NCBI GenBank assembly: GCA_004357015.1
Contig: SMXE01000225.1
Coordinates: 1 to 6,832 of the forward strand
Direction of reading: 5' to 3'
DNA: 6,832 nucleotides
From: Caldithrix sp.
Lineage (GTDB): Bacteria; Zhuqueibacterota; Zhuqueibacteria; Oceanimicrobiales; Oceanimicrobiaceae
Positions within the stretch are counted from its first letter, which is position 1. Each line of letters begins with the position of its first letter. Positions 1-6,222 of the stretch are shown here, in pieces. The notes under the pieces were generated by a model. That model was not told the origin of the DNA and did not search any database. It saw nothing but the letters and a program-made list of their open reading frames with translations. Position numbers and translations under genes: made by a program.

Positions 1-560
1 CTCTGAGTTGGAGATCAGACAAAAATTGCTTGAAGACCATGCTGTGGATGTAATGGTAGCCATCGGCGCCAATTTTTTCTATACGGTCACCCTGCCTTGT
101 ACGTTGTGGTTTTTAGACAAAGGCAAGAAAAACACCGAGCGCGCCGACAAAGTACTGTTCATCGACGCCCGCCACACTTACCGGCAGATCGACCGGGCGC
201 ACCGCGACTTTACCCCGCAGCAAATTGAGTTCCTCGCCAACATCGTGCGGCTCTACCGCGGCCAGCAACCGGAGAACCAACAACAGAGCGCCGACCTGCT
301 GGCGGAAAAGTTCTCGGAAGACAAATATGAGGACGTGCCCGGCCTGTGCAAAGTGGCGACCCTGACGGAAATCGAAGCGCAGGGGTGGAGCCTGAACCCG
401 GGCCGCTACGTGGGCGTGGCCGGCGGCGCGCCCGACGATTTCGATTTCATGGAGCGCCTCGAAGAGCTAAACGAGGAGCTGGGGGTGCTGAATGCGGAAG
501 CACGGGAGTTGGAGGAGTACATCTCAGCAAACATTCCCGCGGTCATCAACGGAACGGTCG

Positions 561-583
<23 letters not shown>
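1..583 (+). CDS. hsdM: Type I restriction-modification DNA methyltransferase subunit HsdM, C-terminal part (5' end outside window)
   Basis: The frame is already open at base 2 (Ser-Glu-Leu-Glu...) and ends at TAA 581-583, so about 193 C-terminal residues of a protein usually near 500 are present. HsdM transfers a methyl group from S-adenosylmethionine to adenine in the site chosen by HsdS, as an M2S complex. Visible family signatures are [18 protein letters not shown] followed by [10 protein letters not shown], the usual end of the N6-adenine methyltransferase fold, then VLFIDAR and a Q-I-D-R-x-H-R segment typical of HsdM. The tail is a charged, coiled-coil-like stretch ([20 protein letters not shown]) expected to contact HsdS. 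The catalytic NPPF motif and SAM loop lie upstream of the window and cannot be checked. The TTG at base 8 is internal, not a real start. GC is high (about 65% around 241-300). The last 23 bases overlap hsdS, suggesting translational coupling. Confidence 0.95.
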
Positions 584-1736
<1,153 letters not shown>

Positions 1737-1746
1737 AAATCAATTC

Positions 1747-1772
1747 GTACGGGCGACCCTGCGTGGTTGTCC
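1747..1772 (+). repeat. REP hairpin unit 1 (degenerate)
   Basis: The unit is GTAC (1747-1750, consensus GTAG), stem arm GGGCGACC (1751-1758), loop CTGCGT (1759-1764), arm GGTTGTCC (1765-1772). The two differences from the perfect arm GGTCGCCC are both C to T, so the RNA form would still pair through G-U. It lies 10 bases after the hsdS stop. Confidence 0.75.
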
Positions 1773-1803
1773 CTTACCGGGCGGCCTGGCGAAATACGGG
1801 ATT

Positions 1804-1829
1804 GGGCACCCACACAGGGGTGCCCCTAC
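1804..1829 (-). repeat. REP hairpin unit 2 (perfect stem)
   Basis: On the minus strand this reads GTAG, then arm GGGCACCC, loop CTGTGT and arm GGGTGCCC. The 8-bp stem is perfect (1804-1811 with 1818-1825) and the CTAC foot is 1826-1829. All 26 bases are identical to the unit at 2307-2332 inside the transposase gene, which points to recent copying. Confidence 0.9.
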
Positions 1830-1847
1830 GGAATGGATCGGCATAAT

Positions 1848-1873
1848 GGACGGGCGCACAGGCCCGCCCCTAC
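1848..1873 (-). repeat. REP hairpin unit 3
   Basis: The arms are GGACGGGC (1848-1855) and GCCCGCCC (1862-1869), with loop GCACAG and foot CTAC (1870-1873). Seven of eight stem pairs are Watson-Crick and one is an A/C mismatch on this strand. The stem sequence differs from units 1 and 2, but foot and loop are kept. Confidence 0.8.
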
Positions 1874-1888
1874 GAAATCAATTGGATG

Positions 1889-1906
1889 CACATAGGCCCG
1901 CCATAC
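1889..1906 (-). repeat. REP unit 4, half-site remnant
   Basis: The minus strand reads GTAT, then GGCGGGCC and TATGTG, matching foot, one stem arm and loop of the family. The second arm is absent, so no hairpin forms. It is probably a decayed copy of a unit like number 3. Confidence 0.5.
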
Positions 1907-1934
1907 GGAATTAATCATGTTTGTCGGTAAATAA

Positions 1935-2570
1935 ATGATGACATACGATCCCGAAAAACACCACCGGCGGTCCATCCGGTTACCGGAATATGATTATTCC
2001 CAACCCGGGGCCTATTTTGTCACCATTTGCACGCAAAATCGGTTATGCCTGTTCGGCGACGTCGTGAACGCGGAAATGGTGTTGAATGATGCAGGGCGCA
2101 TGGTCTGGCAATGGTGGGAAGAATTAAATAACAAATTCCCGAACATGGAAACAGATGCCGGGATGGTCATGCCGAACCATTTCCACGGAATTCTGATGTT
2201 CCATGAACCCGTAGGGGCGACCCTGCGTGGTCGCCCAGGTGGTCGCCCCGGTCGCGAAGAAACCGATGACCGTGTTGATTCGGATGAAGGGCACCCATAT
2301 GATGAAGGGCACCCACACAGGGGTGCCCCTACAATTGATGCCCCGACATTGGGGGACGTGGCGGGTTGGTTCAAAACCATGACCACCAACGAATACATTC
2401 GCAGCGTGAAACAACACGCGTGGCCGCGATTCCCCGGCAAATTGTGGCAACGCGATTATTACGAACATATTGTCCGCGATGACGATGAATTAAATCACAT
2501 CCGGGAATACATCATTTACAATCCCGACAATTGGCATGCGGACGAAGACAATCCGGACAATTGGCAATGA
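1935..2570 (+). CDS. REP-associated tyrosine transposase (RAYT), HUH/Y1 transposase family
   Basis: This is a 211-residue, single-domain Y1 transposase related to IS200/IS605 TnpA. RAYTs are held to nick and join single-stranded DNA at REP hairpins. The N-terminus HHRRSIRLPEYDYSQPGAYF then VTICTQNR is characteristic of the clade. The HUH metal site is MPNHFHGIL (His82, His84). The C-terminal half has FKTMTTNEYIRSVKQ, LWQRDYYEHIVRDD and REYIIYNPDNW. The nucleophile is Tyr154 or Tyr175/176; I cannot decide by eye. Residues 93-133 form a Gly/Pro/Arg/His-rich insert between HUH and tyrosine regions, encoded by REP units 5 and 6. ATG 1935 (with a second ATG at 1938) follows a stop directly; the Shine-Dalgarno is weak (GGTAA). 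The frame and all motifs are intact, so the enzyme could be active. Flanking REP units lie on both sides. It sits between hsdS and hsdR in the same direction and is presumably an intruder in that operon. Confidence 0.93.
   Translation: MMTYDPEKHHRRSIRLPEYDYSQPGAYFVTICTQNRLCLFGDVVNAEMVLNDAGRMVWQWWEELNNKFPNMETDAGMVMPNHFHGILMFHEPVGATLRGRPGGRPGREETDDRVDSDEGHPYDEGHPHRGAPTIDAPTLGDVAGWFKTMTTNEYIRSVKQHAWPRFPGKLWQRDYYEHIVRDDDELNHIREYIIYNPDNWHADEDNPDNWQ
2211..2248 (+). repeat. REP hairpin unit 5, inside the transposase reading frame
   Basis: GTAG (2211-2214) precedes arm GGGCGACC (2215-2222), loop CTGCGT (2223-2228) and arm GGTCGCCC (2229-2236), a perfect 8-bp stem. A second copy of the right arm follows at 2241-2248, so two alternative hairpins are possible. 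The unit is translated as VGATLRGRPGGRP (residues 93-105). Confidence 0.92.
2283..2318 (+). repeat. Tandem 18-bp direct repeat within the transposase gene
   Basis: Bases 2283-2300 and 2301-2318 match at 16 of 18 positions (both start GATGAAGGGCACCCA). The period of six codons gives DEGHPY then DEGHPH (residues 117-128) and keeps the frame. The second copy forms the left arm of REP unit 6, so the duplication seems to have copied half of that hairpin. Confidence 0.85.
2307..2332 (-). repeat. REP hairpin unit 6, inside the transposase reading frame
   Basis: The arms GGGCACCC (2307-2314) and GGGTGCCC (2321-2328) pair perfectly around loop ACACAG, followed by the foot CTAC (2329-2332). It is identical over 26 bases to unit 2. 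It is in opposite orientation to unit 5, 70 bases away, so the gene contains a facing REP pair. It is translated as GHPHRGAPT (residues 125-133). Confidence 0.92.
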
Positions 2571-2591
2571 ACTGGATATAATCACACAATT

Positions 2592-2617
2592 GTAGGGGCA
2601 GGCCTGTGTGCCTGCCC
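2592..2617 (+). repeat. REP hairpin unit 7
   Basis: GTAG (2592-2595) precedes arm GGGCAGGC (2596-2603), loop CTGTGT (2604-2609) and arm GCCTGCCC (2610-2617), a perfect 8-bp stem. It starts 21 bases after the transposase stop and forms an opposed pair with unit 8, the arrangement called a BIME in enterobacteria. Confidence 0.92.
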
Positions 2618-2629
2618 GAAAGCCCATCA

Positions 2630-2655
2630 GGGCGACCACACAGGGTCGCCCCCAC
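2630..2655 (-). repeat. REP hairpin unit 8, in the hsdR leader
   Basis: The arms GGGCGACC (2630-2637) and GGTCGCCC (2644-2651) pair perfectly around loop ACACAG. The foot is CCAC (2652-2655), one base off the usual CTAC. The stem ends 19 bases before the hsdR ATG, so in the transcript the hairpin would lie next to the ribosome-binding region. Confidence 0.88.
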
Positions 2656-2670
2656 AATCATGGGAAAACC

Positions 2671-5600
2671 ATGACACACTCATACACCGAAGATGCGCTC
2701 GTCGAGCAGCCGGCCATAGAATTGTTCGAAAAATTAGGTTGGGAAACCTACAACGGTTTTAGTGAATTCGAACAGGCCGGCGGCAGTCCGCTCGGTCGCG
2801 AAACCAAATTCGAAGTGGTGCTGACCGCCCGCTTGCTGCCGGCGCTGAAAAAACTCAATCCCAACCTGCCGCCGGAAGCTTTTGACCTGGCCATCGAAGA
2901 GCTCACCCGCGACCGCAGCGCCATGAGCCTGGCCCAGGCCAATCGCGAGGTCTACGACTTGATCAAACAAGGCGTGCGTGTCAAAATCGCCGACCCCGAA
3001 GCCGGCGGCGACCGCGCGGAAATCGTGCACCTGATCGATTGGAATCGTCCCAAGCAAAACGACTTTTTTCTGGTGTCGCAATTCTGGGTCACCGGCGAGA
3101 TGTACACCCGCCGGACCGATCTCATCGGCTTTGTCAACGGTATCCCGCTGGTATTCATCGAACTCAAGGCCGCGCACCGGCGCATCGAGAACGCCTACAA
3201 GGACAATTTGCGCGATTACCGCGACACCATTCCACATCTGTTCTGGTATAATCTGTTCATCATTCTCTCCAACGGCAGCCAGAGCAAGATTGGCAGCATC
3301 ACCGCTGAATGGGAGCACTTCAGCGACTGGAAGAAAATCAACAGCGAGGGTGAAGAGGGGATAATTTCACTCGAGACTATGCTGGTCGGCACTTGCGAAC
3401 CGGCGCGGCTGCTCGACATCGCCGAGAACTTTATGCTGTTCATGGAGGTGCGCGGCGGATTGGCAAAACTGTTGGCGAAGAATCACCAATACCTCGGCGT
3501 CAACAATGCGGTAGATGCGCTCCAACAGATTCGCAACCGTCAGGGAAAACTCGGCGTCTTCTGGCACACCCAGGGCAGCGGCAAGAGCGTCTCCATGGTT
3601 TTCTTATCGCAAAAAGTCTTGCGCAAAATACCCGGCAACTGGACGTTTGTGGTGGTCACCGACCGCCACGAGCTGGATGATCAGATTTACAAGAACTTCG
3701 CCAACGCCGGCGTGGTGACCGAAAAACGGGCGCAGGCCGGAAGCTCCACTCACCTGCGGCAGTTGCTGAGCGAAGACCATCGGTATGTGTTTACGCTCAT
3801 TCACAAATTCCGCACCGAGCGCGGCCAGGAGCACCCGGTCTGTTCCGAGCGCTCGGACATCATCGTCATCACCGACGAAGCGCACCGCAGCCAGTACGAT
3901 ACCCTGGCGCTCAACATGCGCACCGCCCTGCCGAACGCGTCCTTCATCGCCTTTACGGGTACCCCCCTCATCGTCGGCGAAGAAAAGACGCGCGAGGTTT
4001 TCGGCGACTATGTCAGCATTTACAACTTCAAAGAGTCTGTGGACGACGGCGCCACAGTGCCGCTTTACTATGAAAACCGTAAGCCCGATCTGCAGCTCAG
4101 CAACGAGCACCTGAATGAAGACATGGAACAGCTGCTGGAAGAAGCTGAACTGGATGAGGAACAGGAGAAGAAGCTGGAGCGTGAGTTTTCCCGCGAGTAC
4201 CACCTGATCACCCGTGATGACCGGCTGGAGGCCGTTGCCAAAGACATTGTCGAGCATTTCATCGGCCGCGGCTTCCGTGGCAAAGCCATGGTGATCAGCA
4301 TCGACAAGGCGTCAGCCGTGCGCATGTACGACAAAGTCAAAGGTCATTGGGACGAGCGCGTCAAGCGGTTGCGGTATGAAATGCGCTCGGCAAAAGGCGT
4401 GAACCGAGAGCAATTACAGCAAACCCTGGCCTATCTGGAAGAAACTGACATGGCGGTGGTGGTGTCGCAGGCGCAAAATGAAATCGAAGAGATGCGCAAA
4501 AAGGGTCTGGACATCGCGCCGCACCGCCGGCGCATGGTCTCGGAAGACCTGGACGAAAAGTTCAAGGACCCGGAAGATCCGTTTCGGATGGTCTTCGTCT
4601 GTGCTATGTGGATGACCGGGTTTGACGTGCCTTGCTGCTCCACCCTTTACCTGGACAAACCCATGCGCAACCACACCCTCATGCAGACCATCGCCCGCGC
4701 CAACCGCGTCTTTCCGGAGAAGGAAAACGGGCTGATCGTGGATTACGTCGGCGTGTTCCGCAACCTGGAAAGAGCGCTGGCCATCTACGGCTCGGGTACC
4801 GACGGTGGGCTGGAAGAAGGCGAGCTGCCGGTCAAGGACAAGTCAGAGCTGGTTGCGCAACTCAAAGCTGCCATCACTGAAGCCGAGGCCTTCTGCGACT
4901 TGCACAGCATCGACCTTAAGGCAATTGGTGCTGCTACTGGATTTGAAAGGGTCAGTTTACTGGATAACGCAGTCGAAGCCCTGCTCGCAAGTGACGAAAG
5001 CAAACGGCAGTATCTGGCCCTGGCCGGACAGGCTGCTACACTGTACCGGGCCGTCCTTCCGGATCCGGCCGCCAACGAGTTGGCGCCGCGCTGTTTGCTG
5101 CTCGATGTGTTGGTACGGAAGATTCGCTCTCTTATGCCCGAAGCCGATATTTCACAGGTCATGGCGCATGTTGAAACTTTGCTGGATGAATCCATTGCGA
5201 CTGAAGGGTACGTCATTCACGATGATAAAGGGGACTGGGGCAAACGCCAACCCGTCGATCTAAGCGAGGTCGACTTTGAGGCCCTCCGGCAGCGCTTCGA
5301 AAAGGGACGTAAGTGCATCGAAGCCGAGCGTCTTAAAGGCCTCGTAGCCAAAAAAGTGGAGGAATTGGTCAAATTCAACCGCACGCGCTTGGACTACTAC
5401 GAAAAATTCAAGCAGTTGATCGAAGACTACAATGCTGGCACCATGAATACGGAGGAGTTTTTCCGGCGTCTGGTCGATTTTGCAAAAAGTCTCGATGAGG
5501 AAGAAAGTCGGGCGGTCGCGGAGCAGCTTTCGGAAGAGGAGCTCGCTGTTTTCGACGTCTTGACCAAGCCCGAAATGGAAATGAAACCAGCTCAGATTAA

Positions 5601-5844
5601 GCAAATCAAAAAGGTGGCCCAAGACTTATTGCGAACGTTGAAGAAAGGCAAACTGGTTCTGGATTGGCGCAAGCGTCAGCAGGCCAGGGCAGCAGTGCGA
5701 GTAGCAATAGACGATGTCCTTGACAAAGGGTTGCCTCCTGCTTTTACGCCGGACCTTTATCGGCACAAATGTGATTTGGTCTACCAGCATGTCTATGAGG
5801 CATATTTTGGCGGCGGGAAGAGCGTTTATGAATTGGCGGCTTGA
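2671..5844 (+). CDS. hsdR: Type I restriction enzyme HsdR: nuclease and DNA-translocating motor subunit
   Basis: This 1057-residue subunit cleaves unmethylated DNA after ATP-driven translocation, acting with HsdM and HsdS. The N-terminal PD-(D/E)xK nuclease shows Asp150, then Glu164-Leu-Lys166 in LVFIELKA; from memory this is one residue off the EcoR124I nuclease triad (151/165/167). The SF2 motor follows: Walker A TQGSGKS (Lys305), motif Ia VVVTDRHELDDQIY, motif II DEAH (402-405), motif III FTGTP (428-432), motif V TGFDVP (649-654) and motif VI QTIARANR (672-679). From about residue 740 on is the helical C-terminal domain that docks on the methyltransferase (DUF3387-type), rich in charged helices. 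ATG 2671 is preferred over GTG 2608, which lies inside a REP hairpin and adds 21 non-conserved residues; the Shine-Dalgarno (GGGA, 2662-2665) is weak. All key residues are present. GC falls from about 60% in the motor to about 42-55% near the 3' end. The normal M-S-R order is broken by the RAYT just upstream. Confidence 0.96.
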   Translation: MTHSYTEDALVEQPAIELFEKLGWETYNGFSEFEQAGGSPLGRETKFEVVLTARLLPALKKLNPNLPPEAFDLAIEELTRDRSAMSLAQANREVYDLIKQGVRVKIADPEAGGDRAEIVHLIDWNRPKQNDFFLVSQFWVTGEMYTRRTDLIGFVNGIPLVFIELKAAHRRIENAYKDNLRDYRDTIPHLFWYNLFIILSNGSQSKIGSITAEWEHFSDWKKINSEGEEGIISLETMLVGTCEPARLLDIAENFMLFMEVRGGLAKLLAKNHQYLGVNNAVDALQQIRNRQGKLGVFWHTQGSGKSVSMVFLSQKVLRKIPGNWTFVVVTDRHELDDQIYKNFANAGVVTEKRAQAGSSTHLRQLLSEDHRYVFTLIHKFRTERGQEHPVCSERSDIIVITDEAHRSQYDTLALNMRTALPNASFIAFTGTPLIVGEEKTREVFGDYVSIYNFKESVDDGATVPLYYENRKPDLQLSNEHLNEDMEQLLEEAELDEEQEKKLEREFSREYHLITRDDRLEAVAKDIVEHFIGRGFRGKAMVISIDKASAVRMYDKVKGHWDERVKRLRYEMRSAKGVNREQLQQTLAYLEETDMAVVVSQAQNEIEEMRKKGLDIAPHRRRMVSEDLDEKFKDPEDPFRMVFVCAMWMTGFDVPCCSTLYLDKPMRNHTLMQTIARANRVFPEKENGLIVDYVGVFRNLERALAIYGSGTDGGLEEGELPVKDKSELVAQLKAAITEAEAFCDLHSIDLKAIGAATGFERVSLLDNAVEALLASDESKRQYLALAGQAATLYRAVLPDPAANELAPRCLLLDVLVRKIRSLMPEADISQVMAHVETLLDESIATEGYVIHDDKGDWGKRQPVDLSEVDFEALRQRFEKGRKCIEAERLKGLVAKKVEELVKFNRTRLDYYEKFKQLIEDYNAGTMNTEEFFRRLVDFAKSLDEEESRAVAEQLSEEELAVFDVLTKPEMEMKPAQIKQIKKVAQDLLRTLKKGKLVLDWRKRQQARAAVRVAIDDVLDKGLPPAFTPDLYRHKCDLVYQHVYEAYFGGGKSVYELAA

Positions 5845-5871
5845 GGAGTTGAGTGTGTTTTTTCTAGCAGC

Positions 5872-5877
5872 AGGAGG
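5872..5877 (+). promoter_or_regulatory. Strong Shine-Dalgarno AGGAGG without a normal start codon
   Basis: A perfect AGGAGG lies 28 bases after the hsdR stop. Five bases further on, where a start codon is expected, the sequence is ATT (5883-5885). TTG at 5884 meets a stop after three codons. The site looks like a ribosome-binding site that has lost its gene or that serves a rare ATT start. Confidence 0.45.
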
Positions 5878-5934
5878 TCAAAATTGCCGACCTGAAGTTT
5901 GCCTGTCCGGGGCCGAGCACAAGGCCACGCGGCA

Positions 5935-5942
5935 CTAAAATT
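5935..5942. repeat. Target-site duplication, left copy
   Basis: CTAAAATT directly abuts the left inverted end of the miniature element and is repeated exactly at 6201-6208 beyond the right end. Eight-base duplications are typical of several IS families, among them IS256, ISL3, IS66 and IS1595. Confidence 0.82.
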
Positions 5943-5960
5943 GGTAGTGTCAAAAGTTCT
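5943..5960 (+). repeat. Left terminal inverted repeat of the miniature element
   Basis: It pairs with 6183-6200 at 15 of 18 positions. Differences fall at positions 1, 5 and 17 from the outer end. The minus strand contains TTGACA pointing outwards. Confidence 0.8.
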
Positions 5961-5967
5961 ATGAAAG

Positions 5968-5975
5968 AAAGGTGG
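5968..5975 (+). promoter_or_regulatory. Shine-Dalgarno for the 65-codon ORF
   Basis: AAAGGTGG is a close match to the anti-SD complement AAAGGAGG and sits 5 bases before ATG 5981. It decides that start over GTG 5972, which lies inside the site itself. Confidence 0.6.
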
Positions 5976-5980
5976 TGGTT

Positions 5981-6178
5981 ATGAAAGATAACCGATGCGT
6001 TTTTAAGGCATGGGCAGAGTTATGTAAGCAACTGAAAAGACAAAACTTATCCCGTTGCTATTTAGAGAACTGGTCATCGAATCACACCTCCCATTGGTCT
6101 CGATTTCCAACAAAACTAGGGGAGGGAATCCAGAACGCATATAACCTGTTAAAGATACTTAAGTTAGCTCTAGGCTAA
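5981..6178 (+). CDS. 65-residue hypothetical protein inside the miniature element, possible transposase remnant
   Basis: The product is small, basic and rich in Trp, Lys, Leu and Asn (starts MKDNRCVFKAWAELCK, ends LLKILKLALG). The C-terminal 20 residues could form an amphipathic helix. I do not recognise the family, and no catalytic motif of a known transposase is visible. The ATG has a good Shine-Dalgarno at 5968-5975. The ORF fills nearly the whole element between its inverted ends, so it is most simply the fused start and finish of a longer transposase after internal deletion. It may instead be a chance ORF. The TGA that closes the upstream frame (5982-5984) overlaps its ATG. Whether it is expressed is unknown. 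Confidence 0.45.
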   Translation: MKDNRCVFKAWAELCKQLKRQNLSRCYLENWSSNHTSHWSRFPTKLGEGIQNAYNLLKILKLALG

Positions 6179-6182
6179 AGCA

Positions 6183-6200
6183 AAAACTTTTGACAATACT
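6183..6200 (-). repeat. Right terminal inverted repeat of the miniature element
   Basis: It is the inverted partner of 5943-5960. It contains TTGACA (6190-6195), a perfect -35 hexamer pointing towards the metallopeptidase, but no acceptable -10 lies 16-18 bases further on (GGTTCG at 17). Confidence 0.8.
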
Positions 6201-6208
6201 CTAAAATT
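6201..6208. repeat. Target-site duplication, right copy
   Basis: This CTAAAATT is an exact copy of 5935-5942 and lies 14 bases before the metallopeptidase ATG. Confidence 0.82.
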
Positions 6209-6222
6209 AGTTGGTTCGAAAA

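Larger units (their letters stand above)
1737..1934. repeat. Intergenic REP cluster upstream of the RAYT gene
   Basis: This 198-base gap between hsdS and the transposase contains no gene but four REP-type units in varying states of decay (listed separately), the last three in one orientation. The consensus unit is GTAG followed by an 8-bp stem, a 6-base loop close to CTGTGT, and the complementary stem arm. The three inverted units are each followed by similar flanking bases (tacggaat, tacgaaat, tacggaat), which suggests local duplication of a unit plus its flank. I see no convincing promoter here. A mini-ORF (ATG 1917, five codons, TAA 1932-1934) ends exactly where the transposase ATG begins and may be fortuitous. 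Confidence 0.8.
5883..5984 (+). pseudogene. Possible remnant of a small gene interrupted by the miniature element
   Basis: From ATT 5883, placed ideally behind AGGAGG, a frame reads Ile-Ala-Asp-Leu-Lys-Phe-Ala-Cys-Pro and continues into the inserted element, stopping at TGA 5982-5984. The N-terminus resembles the opening of small zinc-ribbon proteins (M-A-D-x-K-F-x-C-P), but no second cysteine pair follows, so that likeness is weak. If bases 5943-6200 and one 8-bp duplicate are removed, the frame instead ends S-W-F-E-K with a TGA (6224-6226) overlapping the metallopeptidase ATG by ATGA. An ancestral ATG mutated to ATT, plus internal loss, would explain it. It could equally be non-coding spacer. 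No terminator-like hairpin with a T-run is visible after hsdR. Confidence 0.25.
5943..6200 (+). mobile_element. 258-bp miniature insertion element (MITE or IS deletion derivative)
   Basis: The ends are imperfect inverted repeats matching at 15 of 18 positions: left GGTAGTGTCAAAAGTTCT (5943-5960), right end read on the minus strand AGTATTGTCAAAAGTTTT (6200-6183). They share the uninterrupted core TGTCAAAAGTT. An exact 8-bp duplication, CTAAAATT, sits directly outside both ends. The interior is AT-richer than the flanking genes and holds one 65-codon ORF with its own Shine-Dalgarno, beginning 38 bases from the left end and stopping 22 bases from the right end. That layout is what an IS reduced by internal deletion would show. 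The family is not recognised. It lies between hsdR and the metallopeptidase gene and probably breaks their former transcriptional or translational link. No transposase of full length is present, so movement would need one in trans. Confidence 0.8.

Noticed and set aside
492..560. Longer hsdS from ATG 492
   Set aside because: The extra 23 codons are an out-of-frame reading of hsdM, and HsdS homology begins right at the ATG 561 start.
1747..2655. CRISPR array suspected from repeated palindromic units
   Set aside because: Units occur in both orientations, with unequal spacing and varying stems, and two lie inside a gene. There are no uniform spacers.
2608..2670. GTG start at 2608 as the true hsdR start
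   Set aside because: It lies inside a REP hairpin and the added residues are a translation of repeat DNA. ATG 2671 places the nuclease residues where known HsdR proteins have them.
3604..4257. 217-codon open frame on the minus strand
   Set aside because: It is antisense to the conserved helicase motifs of hsdR, has no recognisable product or ribosome-binding site, and is typical of shadow frames in GC-rich genes.
5875..5895. Inverted repeat AGGTC...GACCT after hsdR as an intrinsic terminator
   Set aside because: The stem is only 5 bp with a 9-11 base loop and no T-run follows.
5961..5984. Seven-codon leader peptide (MKERWWL) with tandem Trp codons as an attenuator
   Set aside because: No alternative hairpins or T-run follow, and the downstream ORF has no link to tryptophan. 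It is more simply the tail of the frame entering the element.
6190..6218. Outward promoter from TTGACA in the right inverted repeat driving the metallopeptidase
   Set aside because: At 16-18 base spacing only TGGTTC/GGTTCG-like sequence is found. TAAAAT at 6202 is only 6 bases away, too close for a functional -35/-10 pair.
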